From DASRCB01 sp035653295 (GTDB taxonomy: Bacteria > Acidobacteriota > Terriglobia > Bryobacterales > Bryobacteraceae), in assembly GCA_035653295.1 (NCBI GenBank), contig DASRCB010000046.1, forward strand, positions 1 to 26,450: 26,450 bases of DNA, given 5' to 3'. The notes beneath the pieces were generated by a model. The model worked only from the letters and a program-made list of their open reading frames with translations, was not told the DNA's origin and ran no database searches. Made by a program: the position numbers and the translations under genes. This document shows positions 14,518-23,063 of this stretch, one piece after another. The first letter of the stretch is position 1. Every line of letters begins with the position of its first letter.

Positions 14518-16641
14518 ATGCGACTTACCCTCGTCGCCCTGCTCGCCGCCGGTGTAGTCTTCGCCGCGCCAGTCTACCTCGATCCAGCGCAGCCGATCGA
14601 AGCCCGCATCACCGACCTGATCTCGCGCATGACGCTCGAGGAAAAGGCCGCCGAGCTGAACCATCTGTCCTCGCGCAACGACCGGCTCCACATTCCTGCC
14701 TGGGGCGGCTGGAATCAAACCCTGCACGGAGTCTGGTCGAAGCAGCCCACCACTCTGTTCCCCACCGCCATCGGCATGGCCGCGACCTGGGATCCGGCGC
14801 TGATCCGGACCGTCGCCGATTCAATGGCCGACGAGGCTCGCGCGCTGTACAACATAGGCGCGGAAGGTCCGCACGGTAAACACGGCCTGGTCTATCGCGA
14901 CCCCGTGATCAACATCAGCCGCGATCCACGCTGGGGCCGCATTCAGGAGTGCTTCGGCGAAGACCCGTATCTCGCCGGACGCATCGCGGTGGCCTATGTC
15001 CGCGGGCTTCAGGGTGACGCCAAATACCTGAAAGTCGCCGCCACGCTGAAGCATTTCGTGGTGAACAACGTGGAAGCGAACCGCCACGCCCTGTCGGCCA
15101 CCGTGCCGGAGCGCATCCTGATGGAGTATTATCTGCCGCACTGGCGCGCCGCCATCGAGGAAGGCCACGCGCAATCGGTGATGGCCTCCTACAACCAGCT
15201 CAACGGCGTCCCGAACATCGCGAACCCGTATCTTCTTACAAACATCTTGCGTGGGCGCTGGCGCTTCGAGGGTTTCGTCGTTTCCGACCTGGGCGGGGTC
15301 GAGGACAGCCTGGTAAAGGGCGCCCACATCGCTGATTCCATCGAAGTCGCCGCCGCGCGCGCGATCGAGGCAGGGTGCGATCTCGACGATCGCTACTACG
15401 AGCAGACTCTGCCTGCCGCGGTCCGCGATGGCCTGGTCTCTGAAGCCGTGGTGGACCGCGCTCTGCGGCGTGTGCTGCGCGTCGCCTTTCGGCTGGGCGT
15501 CTTCGATCCGCCGGCATTGAACCCGTTTTCCAACATCGGCGCGGACCAGATCGCTTCCGATGCCCACCGCAAAATCGCCCTGAAGACGGCTCAGGAATCG
15601 ATCGTGCTGCTGCGGAACGCGAATGGCTTCCTTCCCCTGGACAGACGCGCCATTAAATCAGTCGCGGTAATCGGGCCGCAGGCGGACCAGTTCGAAATCG
15701 GCAATTACTTCGGCGCGAGGCCAAGGATTGTCAGTCCTCTCGAGGGAATTCGGGCGAGTGCGGGACCGGGCGCGAGGGTCGAGTACGCGCGCGGCTGCGA
15801 TTTCGTCGAGCCGGCCTCTCCCCAGGACATCGACCAGGCGCGAACCCTCGCGGCGCGGTCCGATGTCGCCATTCTGTTTCTCGGCACGAATCAGAAGGTC
15901 GAGGCCGAAGGACGCGATCGAACCAGCCTCAGCCTCCCGGGCTCGCAGGAGCAGTTGCTCGAGGCGGTTTATGCCGCCAATCCCCGAGCCGTCCTGGTCA
16001 TCATGAGCGGCGGTCCCGTATCGGTTCAATGGGCCAGCCGGAACATCCCCGCGATCCTGGCAGCCTGGTATCCGGGAGAGGAAGCAGGCACGGCCCTCGC
16101 CGGCGTCCTGTTTGGTGATTACGATCCCGCCGGCCGTTTGCCATATACCGTGTACGATTCCCTCGATCAGCTTCCCCCACAGAACCAGTACGACGTCACC
16201 CGCGGATTCACTTACATGTACTTCGCGGGCACGCCGCAGTTCGCTTTCGGACACGGGCTGAGTTACACGACGTTTCGTTACAGCGGCCTCAAAGTCTCTC
16301 CCGGCACGATTGCAAATGCGGCTGCGGCGACAATCACCGTGGACATAGAAAACGCCGGGACACGAGCGGGCGATGAAGTGGCGCAGCTTTACGTGCACGA
16401 GCGAGCGGGAAAAGTCAGGAGGCCGTCAGAGGAGTTACGCGGCTTTGAGCGCGTGAGGCTCATGCCCGGGCAGCGGCAACGCGTCGCCTTCACGCTGCCG
16501 TCGAGCGCCCTGGCGTTTTACGACGTCGGAACGCAGCAATTCACCGTGAACCCCGGGACTTTCGACATCCTGGTAGGCGCCTCCTCGGCCGATATCCGCC
16601 TGCGCGGCGAGCTGTTCGTGAAGCCGGCCCATTCCAAATGA
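14518..16641 (+). CDS. Secreted GH3 family glycosidase (beta-xylosidase/beta-glucosidase type)
   Basis: 707 residues from the ATG at 14518, 8 bases after the LacI stop; the longer upstream frame lies inside LacI. The signal peptide is MRLTLVALLAAGVVFAAP. The N-terminal GH3 barrel holds ISRDPRWGRIQECFGEDPYL, LKHFVVNN and the nucleophile Asp257 in GFVVSDLGG. The alpha/beta sandwich domain contains SIVLLRNANGFLPL and AVIGPQADQ. A C-terminal fibronectin-III-like domain follows FAFGHGLSYTTFRYSGL. The enzyme retains configuration and trims sugars from non-reducing ends of oligosaccharides; the exact sugar cannot be read. Being cotranscribed with an arabinanase fits removal of xylose or arabinose side chains. 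The stop overlaps the next gene as ATGA. Confidence 0.93.
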   Translation: MRLTLVALLAAGVVFAAPVYLDPAQPIEARITDLISRMTLEEKAAELNHLSSRNDRLHIPAWGGWNQTLHGVWSKQPTTLFPTAIGMAATWDPALIRTVADSMADEARALYNIGAEGPHGKHGLVYRDPVINISRDPRWGRIQECFGEDPYLAGRIAVAYVRGLQGDAKYLKVAATLKHFVVNNVEANRHALSATVPERILMEYYLPHWRAAIEEGHAQSVMASYNQLNGVPNIANPYLLTNILRGRWRFEGFVVSDLGGVEDSLVKGAHIADSIEVAAARAIEAGCDLDDRYYEQTLPAAVRDGLVSEAVVDRALRRVLRVAFRLGVFDPPALNPFSNIGADQIASDAHRKIALKTAQESIVLLRNANGFLPLDRRAIKSVAVIGPQADQFEIGNYFGARPRIVSPLEGIRASAGPGARVEYARGCDFVEPASPQDIDQARTLAARSDVAILFLGTNQKVEAEGRDRTSLSLPGSQEQLLEAVYAANPRAVLVIMSGGPVSVQWASRNIPAILAAWYPGEEAGTALAGVLFGDYDPAGRLPYTVYDSLDQLPPQNQYDVTRGFTYMYFAGTPQFAFGHGLSYTTFRYSGLKVSPGTIANAAAATITVDIENAGTRAGDEVAQLYVHERAGKVRRPSEELRGFERVRLMPGQRQRVAFTLPSSALAFYDVGTQQFTVNPGTFDILVGASSADIRLRGELFVKPAHSK

Positions 16642-17462
16642 CGGTTCTAATCCGCGGCTTGCTGTTTCTGGTTCTCGGTAACTGGAGCGCGATAGCCCTG
16701 CTGGCCCAGCTTCCTTTTTACACCGACGATCCTGCCGTAACAGAACCGAAAAAGCTGCACTTCGAATTTTTCAACGAATACGATGCGCTCCAGCAGCAAT
16801 ACCCGAATCTGAGACAGAACACCGCTAACTACAAGGTGAATTACGGCCTGCCTCATAACCTCGAACTTGACGTTGATGCTCCTTATCTCGCCATCTTCCG
16901 CGCCGTCGGCGTCGCCGGGGCCGCCGGAGGAGGCGACACCAACCTGGGCGTCAAGTGGGAGTTCCATAAGGAATCCCCCGCATCCCGCGCTCCTGCAATG
17001 GGCGCCAGTCTCTACATCGAGTTCCCAACCGGCGACGCCAAAAAGCAGCTTGGTTCCGGGCTGATGGACTATTGGCTGAACCTCATCGCGCAAAAGTCGC
17101 TCTCCGGCAGGACCCGCGTCAACGCGAATCTCGGCTATCTCTTTGCCGGCAATACCAGCACCGGCGTGGTGGGCATCACAGCGACGCGCGGCCACGTCTT
17201 TACCGGTGGCCTCTCGATTCTGCACGACCTCAGCCCGCGCCTGACGCTCGGCGCGGAAGTCTACGGAGGCTACGACGTTAACGGCAATCTCGGCAGAAGT
17301 CAGCTTCAGGTTCTGCTTGGCGGCCAGCGCACCGTGCGCCCCGGCCTCAGCTTCTCTTTCGGCGTCCTGGGCGGCAGGTACATCGCCAGTCCCCGCATCG
17401 GAGGACAGATCGGATTCGCGGTGGACTTCCCCGACGTGATACGCCCGCCGGCATCCGATTAG
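16638..17462 (+). CDS. Outer-membrane beta-barrel protein (MetA-pathway/transporter-like family)
   Basis: 274 residues. The signal peptide covers about residues 1-24 (LLFLVLGNWSAIALLAQ). The mature protein opens with LPFYTDDPAVTEPKKLHFEF, the usual beginning of the Phenol_MetA_deg/outer-membrane transporter-like family. Alternating hydrophobic strands follow, with many Gly and aromatic residues (YGLPHNLELDVDAPYL, GASLYIEFPTGDAKKQ, VNANLGYLFAGNTS, FSFGVLGGRYIA), as in a barrel of about 12 strands. The start overlaps the GH3 stop by ATGA, making it the last gene of the operon. Passage of aromatic acids or oligosaccharides freed by the upstream enzymes is a reasonable guess but not shown by the sequence. 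Confidence 0.8.
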   Translation: MTVLIRGLLFLVLGNWSAIALLAQLPFYTDDPAVTEPKKLHFEFFNEYDALQQQYPNLRQNTANYKVNYGLPHNLELDVDAPYLAIFRAVGVAGAAGGGDTNLGVKWEFHKESPASRAPAMGASLYIEFPTGDAKKQLGSGLMDYWLNLIAQKSLSGRTRVNANLGYLFAGNTSTGVVGITATRGHVFTGGLSILHDLSPRLTLGAEVYGGYDVNGNLGRSQLQVLLGGQRTVRPGLSFSFGVLGGRYIASPRIGGQIGFAVDFPDVIRPPASD

Positions 17463-17469
17463 AGCTTTT

Positions 17470-17485
17470 ACGGTTTCGTAACCGT
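17470..17485. terminator. Small inverted repeat after the operon
   Basis: ACGGTT (17470-17475) and AACCGT (17480-17485) pair around TCGT, starting 8 bases after the barrel-protein stop and ending 36 bases before the next ATG. It could end the sugar operon weakly or be an operator for the following gene. No T-run follows. Confidence 0.3.
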
Positions 17486-17521
17486 CATCTGCTACCATCG
17501 CCTGATACTCAGGAGGACGCC

Positions 17522-18358
17522 ATGCCATCCAAACCGGAAATACTTAGAGACGTTCCGCTGCTCTCGATGCTCGATAATGACGAACTCGCTGTGCTGGCCG
17601 CACAGGTAGATGTCAGGACGTTCGCCGCCCGTGAGCGTATCTACAAAATGGGCGATCCCGCTCCGCAGGCCTATGTGCTCATATCAGGCAGGGTTCGCGT
17701 GAGCACGCTCGACGAGGATCATCAGGAGGTCATCGTCGACGAGCCCGCCGCGCGCGATTTCTTCGGCTTCGCGTCCATGCTCCAGCAAACGCCCCATCAA
17801 ACCACCGCTCATGCCCTCGAGGAAAGCGTCTGTATCGAGATTTCCCGCGACGACATCGTGGTCCTGCTGGAGCGAAAACCGCACGCCGGTATGGACCTGC
17901 TGACCACACTCGGCCGCCAGTTCCACGCCGCCCAGCAACTCGTACGCTCGCGGGCCATGCGGAACCCCAATGAGGTAATTGAAGAGAAAACCACGCTCGG
18001 TGAGCGCATCGCCGATTCGGTCGCCCGCTTTGGCGGATCGTGGACCTTCATTATTCTGTTTGCCGTCGTGCTGACGGTCTACACCACCGTTAACGTTCTT
18101 CTGGACAGAAGAGCGTGGGATCCCTATCCATTTATTCTCCTGAACCTGTTCCTGTCCATGCTGGCGGCCGTGCAGGCCCCCGTCATCATGATGAGTCAGA
18201 ACCGCCAGGACGCCAAGGACCGGCTGCGGGGCGAGCTCGATTTCGAAGTGAATCGGCGCGCCGAAGCCGAAATTCAGGGCCTCGCCCGCCGGCTCAGCTC
18301 GCTCGACGAAAAAGTGGACGACCTCGGTGATCTGCTGCGCATGACCAGAGCGAGGTAG
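17522..18358 (+). CDS. Cyclic-nucleotide-binding-domain / DUF1003 membrane protein
   Basis: 278 residues with a strong AGGAGG site (17511-17516) five bases before the ATG. Residues ~5-135 are a cNMP-binding-type beta-roll (IYKMGDPAPQAYVLISGRVRV). Its phosphate-binding cassette reads FFGFASMLQQTPHQTTAHAL and lacks the Glu and Arg that bind the cyclic phosphate in CRP-like proteins. Residues ~158-232 are a DUF1003 unit with two membrane helices (about 173-193 and 203-225) and the hallmark WDPYPFILLNLFLSMLAAVQ ending in APVIMMSQNRQ. A coiled-coil-like charged tail (230-278) follows. This fusion occurs in several bacterial groups; its function is unknown. It may sense something at the inner membrane. 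Confidence 0.9.
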   Translation: MPSKPEILRDVPLLSMLDNDELAVLAAQVDVRTFAARERIYKMGDPAPQAYVLISGRVRVSTLDEDHQEVIVDEPAARDFFGFASMLQQTPHQTTAHALEESVCIEISRDDIVVLLERKPHAGMDLLTTLGRQFHAAQQLVRSRAMRNPNEVIEEKTTLGERIADSVARFGGSWTFIILFAVVLTVYTTVNVLLDRRAWDPYPFILLNLFLSMLAAVQAPVIMMSQNRQDAKDRLRGELDFEVNRRAEAEIQGLARRLSSLDEKVDDLGDLLRMTRAR

Positions 18359-18497
18359 GGTCTCGGCCGACAACATCCGCTGCCCTCGCGCCGCAGATCC
18401 TGCCAACCTGCTCGGACTAACATCTATGCTAAGCTCAGTTTTCCCGCTTGCATTCCAGGCCTCTGGTCAACGTTATCCGAATTTACTCTGGAGTCTC

Positions 18498-18515
18498 AGC
18501 CCGGTTCTCCGGGCT
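18498..18515. repeat. Hairpin in the leader of the GT2-GtrA-MTase gene
   Basis: AGCCCGG (18498-18504) and CCGGGCT (18509-18515) form perfect 7-base arms around TTCT, ending 18 bases before the ATG at 18534. The possible ribosome site AAGGA (18523-18527) lies just downstream. It could affect translation, or be a single-hairpin member of the GC repeats seen at 4597 and 7462. Confidence 0.45.
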
Positions 18516-18533
18516 GCCGTGTAAGGACGAGCA

Positions 18534-20279
18534 ATGAATCAGTTGCGCTCCCGGCTCGCTGTTCCGGTGGTCATCCCCGCTTACAAACCGGGCGCACATC
18601 TGCTTCCGCTTGTCGAAAGACTTCTCGCCGCCGGCGCGGTCTCCATCATTGTCATTGATGACGGCAGCGGACCGGAATTCGCGCTGGCCTTTGATGCTGT
18701 CGCCGCCGCTTCCGAGCGCGTCCGCGTTCTTCATCACGCCGTCAACCTTGGAAAGGGCGCGGCCTTGAAAACCGGCCTGAATGACGCCCTGGTGCGGTTC
18801 CCCGATTGCCTCGGCGTGGTCACCGCCGACGCAGACGGGCAGCACCACCCCGATGACATTCTCCTTATGGCGAAACGGCTGGCCGAAGATGCTCGCTCGC
18901 TGGTTCTGGGAGTGCGTAGTTTCGGCGACGGCGCCCCACTGAGAAGCCGGCTCGGCAACCATGTTACTCGGCTGCTGATGCGTGTCGTAACTGGTCAGAA
19001 ACTTGGAGATACACAGACCGGCCTCCGCGGCATTCCGACGTCTCTGATCCCGCATCTGCTGCGCATGCCGTCGGGCGGCTATGAATTTGAACTCGACATG
19101 CTGCTGGCTTGCAAGCACCAGGGTTTCCCCATCCTCGAGCAACCCATAAGGACGATCTATATGGAGGGTAATCGCAGCTCTCATTTTCGTCCCGTGCTCG
19201 ATTCGATGCGGATTTATTTCCTCCTCTTTCGGTTCAGCGTTTTATCCGTCCTGACTGCGGCGCTGGACAATGTCATTTTCAGCCTCGTGTTCTTTCAGAC
19301 CGGCGGCATTGCGCCGTCGCAGACCATATCCCGAATGGTGGCAATGGTCTTCAACTACTTCGGCGTCCGCGGCATCGTCTTTCACTCGCGCCAGCGTCAG
19401 GCCGTCGTACTGCCCAGGTACGTTCTGCTGGTTTTCTGCAACGGCCTCGTCTCCTATGGCCTCATTCGATTCCTGCACGACTGGCGAGGTCTGCCCGTCA
19501 TTCCTGCGAAACTGCTCGCCGAAGGTCTCTTGTTTATCGCCAACTTTGCCATCCAGCGGGACTTCGTGTTCACACGGCGCGAAACGTCCCGGGCCGCGAC
19601 CGATTGGGATCGTTACTACTCCAGCGTGCCTTTCACCGCCCGGCTCACCAGGCGATACACCACCTCGGTGCTGTTGAATCTGATCCGGCGTTACGCCACT
19701 GCCGGTTCGGCGGGTAAGAGGATCTCCATCGTCGAACTCGGCGGCGCGAACAGTTGCCTGCTGGAGACCATTTCAGCCGTGGTCGGGTGCGCTGACTACG
19801 ATGTCGTCGATACCAACGAATACGGGCTGTCTCTGCTCAGGGATCGCTCCACTCCGAATACGGTTGTGCGGCCGCACCGGGAAAGCGTTCTGGACCTGTC
19901 GCTGAAACTACAGGCTGATGTAGTGTTCAGCGTGGGGTTGATCGAGCACTTTCAACCGCGGGATACCCGTCGGGCCATTCTCGCTCACTTCGACGCCGTT
20001 CGACCCGGAGGAACTGCAATCATCACCTGGCCGGCGCCCACAGTCCTGTATCGCATTACGCGCACTGTCCTCGAGGCTGTCGGCCTGTGGAACTTCCCCG
20101 ACGAGCGTCCCCTGAAAAGAGACGAAGTCCGTTCGGCGATCCGGGAACGCGGTGAAATCGTCCATGAGAGCATGCTCTGGCCGCTGCTGCTGACGCAGGC
20201 CGCCATCGTCGCCATCGCGCGCGGGCCGTTGCGGTCCAGCGAGACACGAACTGCAGTGCTCGCCAACAAAGCGTGCTGA
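18534..20279 (+). CDS. Three-domain fusion: GT2 glycosyltransferase, GtrA-like membrane domain, SAM methyltransferase
   Basis: 581 residues. Residues 8-225 are a dolichyl-phosphate-mannose-synthase-like GT2 domain (VVIPAYKPG, IDDGSG, NLGKGAALKTGL, catalytic metal motif DADGQHHPDD at 99, GYEFELDMLL). Residues ~232-347 hold four hydrophobic helices with GtrA features (NYFGVRGIVF ... FIANFAIQRDFVFTRR). Residues ~357-575 are a class I methyltransferase: WDRYYSSVPFTARLTRRYT, motif I VELGGANSCLLE near 400, then VVFSVGLIEHF at 463 and RPGGTAIITWP. The GT2 part probably charges a polyprenyl phosphate with a sugar, GtrA may help move it across the membrane, and the methyltransferase acts on the sugar or a related glycan (inference). 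It stands alone with no glycan cluster around it. Confidence 0.9.
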   Translation: MNQLRSRLAVPVVIPAYKPGAHLLPLVERLLAAGAVSIIVIDDGSGPEFALAFDAVAAASERVRVLHHAVNLGKGAALKTGLNDALVRFPDCLGVVTADADGQHHPDDILLMAKRLAEDARSLVLGVRSFGDGAPLRSRLGNHVTRLLMRVVTGQKLGDTQTGLRGIPTSLIPHLLRMPSGGYEFELDMLLACKHQGFPILEQPIRTIYMEGNRSSHFRPVLDSMRIYFLLFRFSVLSVLTAALDNVIFSLVFFQTGGIAPSQTISRMVAMVFNYFGVRGIVFHSRQRQAVVLPRYVLLVFCNGLVSYGLIRFLHDWRGLPVIPAKLLAEGLLFIANFAIQRDFVFTRRETSRAATDWDRYYSSVPFTARLTRRYTTSVLLNLIRRYATAGSAGKRISIVELGGANSCLLETISAVVGCADYDVVDTNEYGLSLLRDRSTPNTVVRPHRESVLDLSLKLQADVVFSVGLIEHFQPRDTRRAILAHFDAVRPGGTAIITWPAPTVLYRITRTVLEAVGLWNFPDERPLKRDEVRSAIRERGEIVHESMLWPLLLTQAAIVAIARGPLRSSETRTAVLANKAC

Positions 20280-20286
20280 TCCCCGT

Positions 20287-20314
20287 GCCGGCGGGACTTA
20301 CGTCGCTCGCCGGC
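20287..20314. terminator. Inverted repeat between convergent genes, possible two-way terminator
   Basis: GCCGGCG (20287-20293) and CGCCGGC (20308-20314) pair around a 14-base loop. They lie in the 61-base gap between the convergent GT2 fusion and GH3 genes. No clear T-run lies on either side, so this is a weak call. Confidence 0.35.
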
Positions 20315-20340
20315 CCGTAACCACTTTCCAAATACCGAAA

Positions 20341-23052
20341 TCACTCCAGCCGCTTCGCTTCTCCGGTGATGCGGCAATTCGTGCTGACAGTCTGCGTTGT
20401 TGCCGCGTCCGCCGGCCCGTGGAACCCCGGCTGTTTGCCGCCGACCACGATCTGCACCGTGCCAGGCTCAATCACGCGATGGCCGTCCGCATCCACCATC
20501 GACACTTGCCGCGGATCCAGCGTGAACTCCACCGTGCGGCTCCGGCCCGCGGCGAGGTGAATGCGCTGAAAGCCCTCCAGCGCGCGAATCGGCGCCGGCG
20601 CATTCGCGCCCTCGTGCGTGACGTAAAGCTGTACCACCTCGTCACCCGCGCGCCGGCCCGTGTTGCGCACCTCGACGGAAACCGTCACCGCATCTCCGGA
20701 GGCGATCGTTTCCGGCACGCGAAGATTGCTGTACCCAAAGGTTGTGTAGCTCAACCCATAGCCGAAAGGATAAAGCGGCTCGCCATCGAAGTAGCGATAC
20801 GTGCGGCCCTTCATGCTGTAGTCGTCGAACGGCGGCAGTTGCTCTTCTGATTTGTAGAAAGTCACCGCCAGGCGTCCCGCGGGATTGTAGTCGCCGAAGA
20901 GCACGTCTGCGATCGCCGTTCCGCCCGCCTGGCCCGGATACCAGAGGTCGACAATCGCCGGTACGCGGTCGCGAACGTCGCCGATGGCGAGAGCGCTGCC
21001 GTTCAGCAGAACCAACACCACCGGCTTGCCCAGCGCCGAGATCTTCTGCACCAGATCCTTCTGCACCTGCGGCAGGCCGAGCTTGACGCGATCGCCGCCC
21101 GCGAAGCCTTCCACCTTCACCCGCATCTCCTCGCCTTCCAGCCGCGGCGAGAGCCCCAGAAACAGCAGCACCACGTCAGCCTGCCGCGCGGTCTTCAGCG
21201 CCTCTTCTTCGTACCCGCCGGCGTGCGGCGGCTCCCAAACCAGCCGCACATCGGCATCGCCGTGTACTTCATGGAAATCGACGCGGATCTGGTACAAATG
21301 ACCGGCCTCGAGGTCCACCGCCGCATAGTCGTAGGCGCGTTCATGCACGCTGTCCCGCGGCGCGACTTGTTTCCCGTCCAGATACACCTCGTACGCGTTC
21401 AGCCCCGTCGCTCCCAGCTGGTATTTGCCGCTGACCGCCGGGGCCAGATACCCTGTCCAGCGCACGCCGAAATTGTCGTCGTTCATGTCCGGCCGCGGCG
21501 CCCCGGGACCCCAGTCGAAATCGACCTTCGGATCCACGCGCGTGAACAGCGGTTGTGGGTTCTGCGGGATCACCGCGTCCTTCCGCATCTCCTCTGTCGG
21601 GAACGCCACCGGCAGATACGCCCGCCCATTGAAGTTCGCGGTGTTGAAGTACTCGGCTTTGAGGCCGTGCTGCTTGTCTGCACCCTGGCTGGTATACAAG
21701 GCCGACGAAGGCACGGTTTCAAAGAAAGGCATGCCTTCCGCCAGATCGCAGCCGCGCGCGTACCGCACACGCCCGGCGCCGAGCTTCGCGCGAATGCCCG
21801 CCAGCGGCGTTACCGGGTGCGAGGGCTGTCCGTTGTAGTTGCCCAGCAGCACGTCCACGTCGTCCGCATTCGGGCCGATGACCGCCACGGTCTTGACGCT
21901 CTTCTTCAGCGGCAGTATCCCGCCTTCGTTCTTCAGAAGTACGATCGATTCCCGCGCGCTCTCCAGCGCCAGCGCCGCGTGTTCGGGGCTGTCGTTCACG
22001 GTGTATGGAATCGATGTCCATTTCACCTTCTCCGGCGGGTCGAACATCCCCAGACGGAAACGGGCTGTCAGCAGACGCCGCACCGCCGTATCGACATCGC
22101 TCTCGGCCAGCAGACCGGTCTTCACCGCGGGCAGAACGTGCTCGTACATGAGCCCGCAGTCCACGTCCGTTCCGGCCTTCAGGGCCATGGCGACAGCTGC
22201 TTCCGGACTCGGCGCCGCCTTGTGCGTATAGAAAATGTCCGCCACCGCATCGCAGTCCGAGACCACATATCCGGGGAAGCGCCATTCGCCACGCAAAATG
22301 TCCGCCAGCAGCATCGGGCTGGCGCACCCCGGCTTCCCATCCACGCTGTTGTACACGCACATTACGGAATCGGCGCCGCCGGCGCGAACCGCGGCCTCGA
22401 ACTGCGGCAGGTAGGTGTCGCGCAGATCGTGCTCGCTGGGGTGAACGTCGGCCACGTGCCGCGTCGATTCCGGCCCGCTGTGCACGGCATAGTGCTTGGC
22501 CGTCGCCACCGTTTTCAAATATTTCGGGTCGTCGCCCTGCAGTCCGCGCACGAACTGAATGGCCATCTGCCCGGTGAGATACGGATCCTCTCCGTAGGTC
22601 TCCATCCCCCGGCCCCAGCGCGGGTCGCGAAAGAGGTTGATGTTGGGTGTCCAGAAGGTCAGGCCCTGGTAAATGCCGCGTTTGCCCCGGCGCACGTACT
22701 CCTGATGTTTGGCGCGCGCCTCGTCCGAAATGGCCGTCGCTTCACGGAAAAGCAGATTTGTGTCCCACGTGGCGGCAGCGCCGATAGGCTCCGGGAAGAC
22801 AGTAGCCCGGCCCGAGCGCGCCACCCCATGCAGGCATTCGTTCCACCAGTCGTAGGCGGGAATGCCGAGCCGGTCGATCGCCGCCGACTGGCTCAGAAGC
22901 TGCGATGTTTTCTCCTCCAGCATCATCCGCGACAGAAGATCGTCCACGCGCTTTTCCAGAGGCTGGGACGGATCCTTCCACAACGGCGGGTCCTGGGCGA
23001 GGAGACAGCACGCGGTCGCGGCCGCAATCAGGGCTACACCGAACCTGGGCAT
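20341..23052 (-). CDS. Secreted GH3 family glycosidase with inserted PA14 domain
   Basis: 903 residues from the ATG at 23052, which gives a signal peptide (MPRFGVALIAAATACCLLAQ). A longer frame to 23298 runs over the acetyltransferase gene and is Arg-rich shadow sequence. The GH3 barrel contains FRDPRWGRGMETYGEDPYLT, AKHYAVHSGPES and the nucleophile Asp266 in GYVVSDCDAV, the form typical of beta-xylosidase-like GH3. Residues ~463-608 are a PA14 carbohydrate-binding domain (GLKAEYFN ... FGVRWTGYLAPAVSGKYQL ... YEVYLDG). It is inserted in the alpha/beta sandwich, which resumes at DVVLLFLGLSPRLEGEEM. A fibronectin-III-like domain ends the protein. It likely splits xylo- or gluco-oligosaccharides, and lies 11 bases downstream of the acetyltransferase gene on the same strand. 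Confidence 0.93.
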   Translation of the reverse strand: MPRFGVALIAAATACCLLAQDPPLWKDPSQPLEKRVDDLLSRMMLEEKTSQLLSQSAAIDRLGIPAYDWWNECLHGVARSGRATVFPEPIGAAATWDTNLLFREATAISDEARAKHQEYVRRGKRGIYQGLTFWTPNINLFRDPRWGRGMETYGEDPYLTGQMAIQFVRGLQGDDPKYLKTVATAKHYAVHSGPESTRHVADVHPSEHDLRDTYLPQFEAAVRAGGADSVMCVYNSVDGKPGCASPMLLADILRGEWRFPGYVVSDCDAVADIFYTHKAAPSPEAAVAMALKAGTDVDCGLMYEHVLPAVKTGLLAESDVDTAVRRLLTARFRLGMFDPPEKVKWTSIPYTVNDSPEHAALALESARESIVLLKNEGGILPLKKSVKTVAVIGPNADDVDVLLGNYNGQPSHPVTPLAGIRAKLGAGRVRYARGCDLAEGMPFFETVPSSALYTSQGADKQHGLKAEYFNTANFNGRAYLPVAFPTEEMRKDAVIPQNPQPLFTRVDPKVDFDWGPGAPRPDMNDDNFGVRWTGYLAPAVSGKYQLGATGLNAYEVYLDGKQVAPRDSVHERAYDYAAVDLEAGHLYQIRVDFHEVHGDADVRLVWEPPHAGGYEEEALKTARQADVVLLFLGLSPRLEGEEMRVKVEGFAGGDRVKLGLPQVQKDLVQKISALGKPVVLVLLNGSALAIGDVRDRVPAIVDLWYPGQAGGTAIADVLFGDYNPAGRLAVTFYKSEEQLPPFDDYSMKGRTYRYFDGEPLYPFGYGLSYTTFGYSNLRVPETIASGDAVTVSVEVRNTGRRAGDEVVQLYVTHEGANAPAPIRALEGFQRIHLAAGRSRTVEFTLDPRQVSMVDADGHRVIEPGTVQIVVGGKQPGFHGPADAATTQTVSTNCRITGEAKRLE

Positions 23053-23063
23053 GTGCCTCGATT

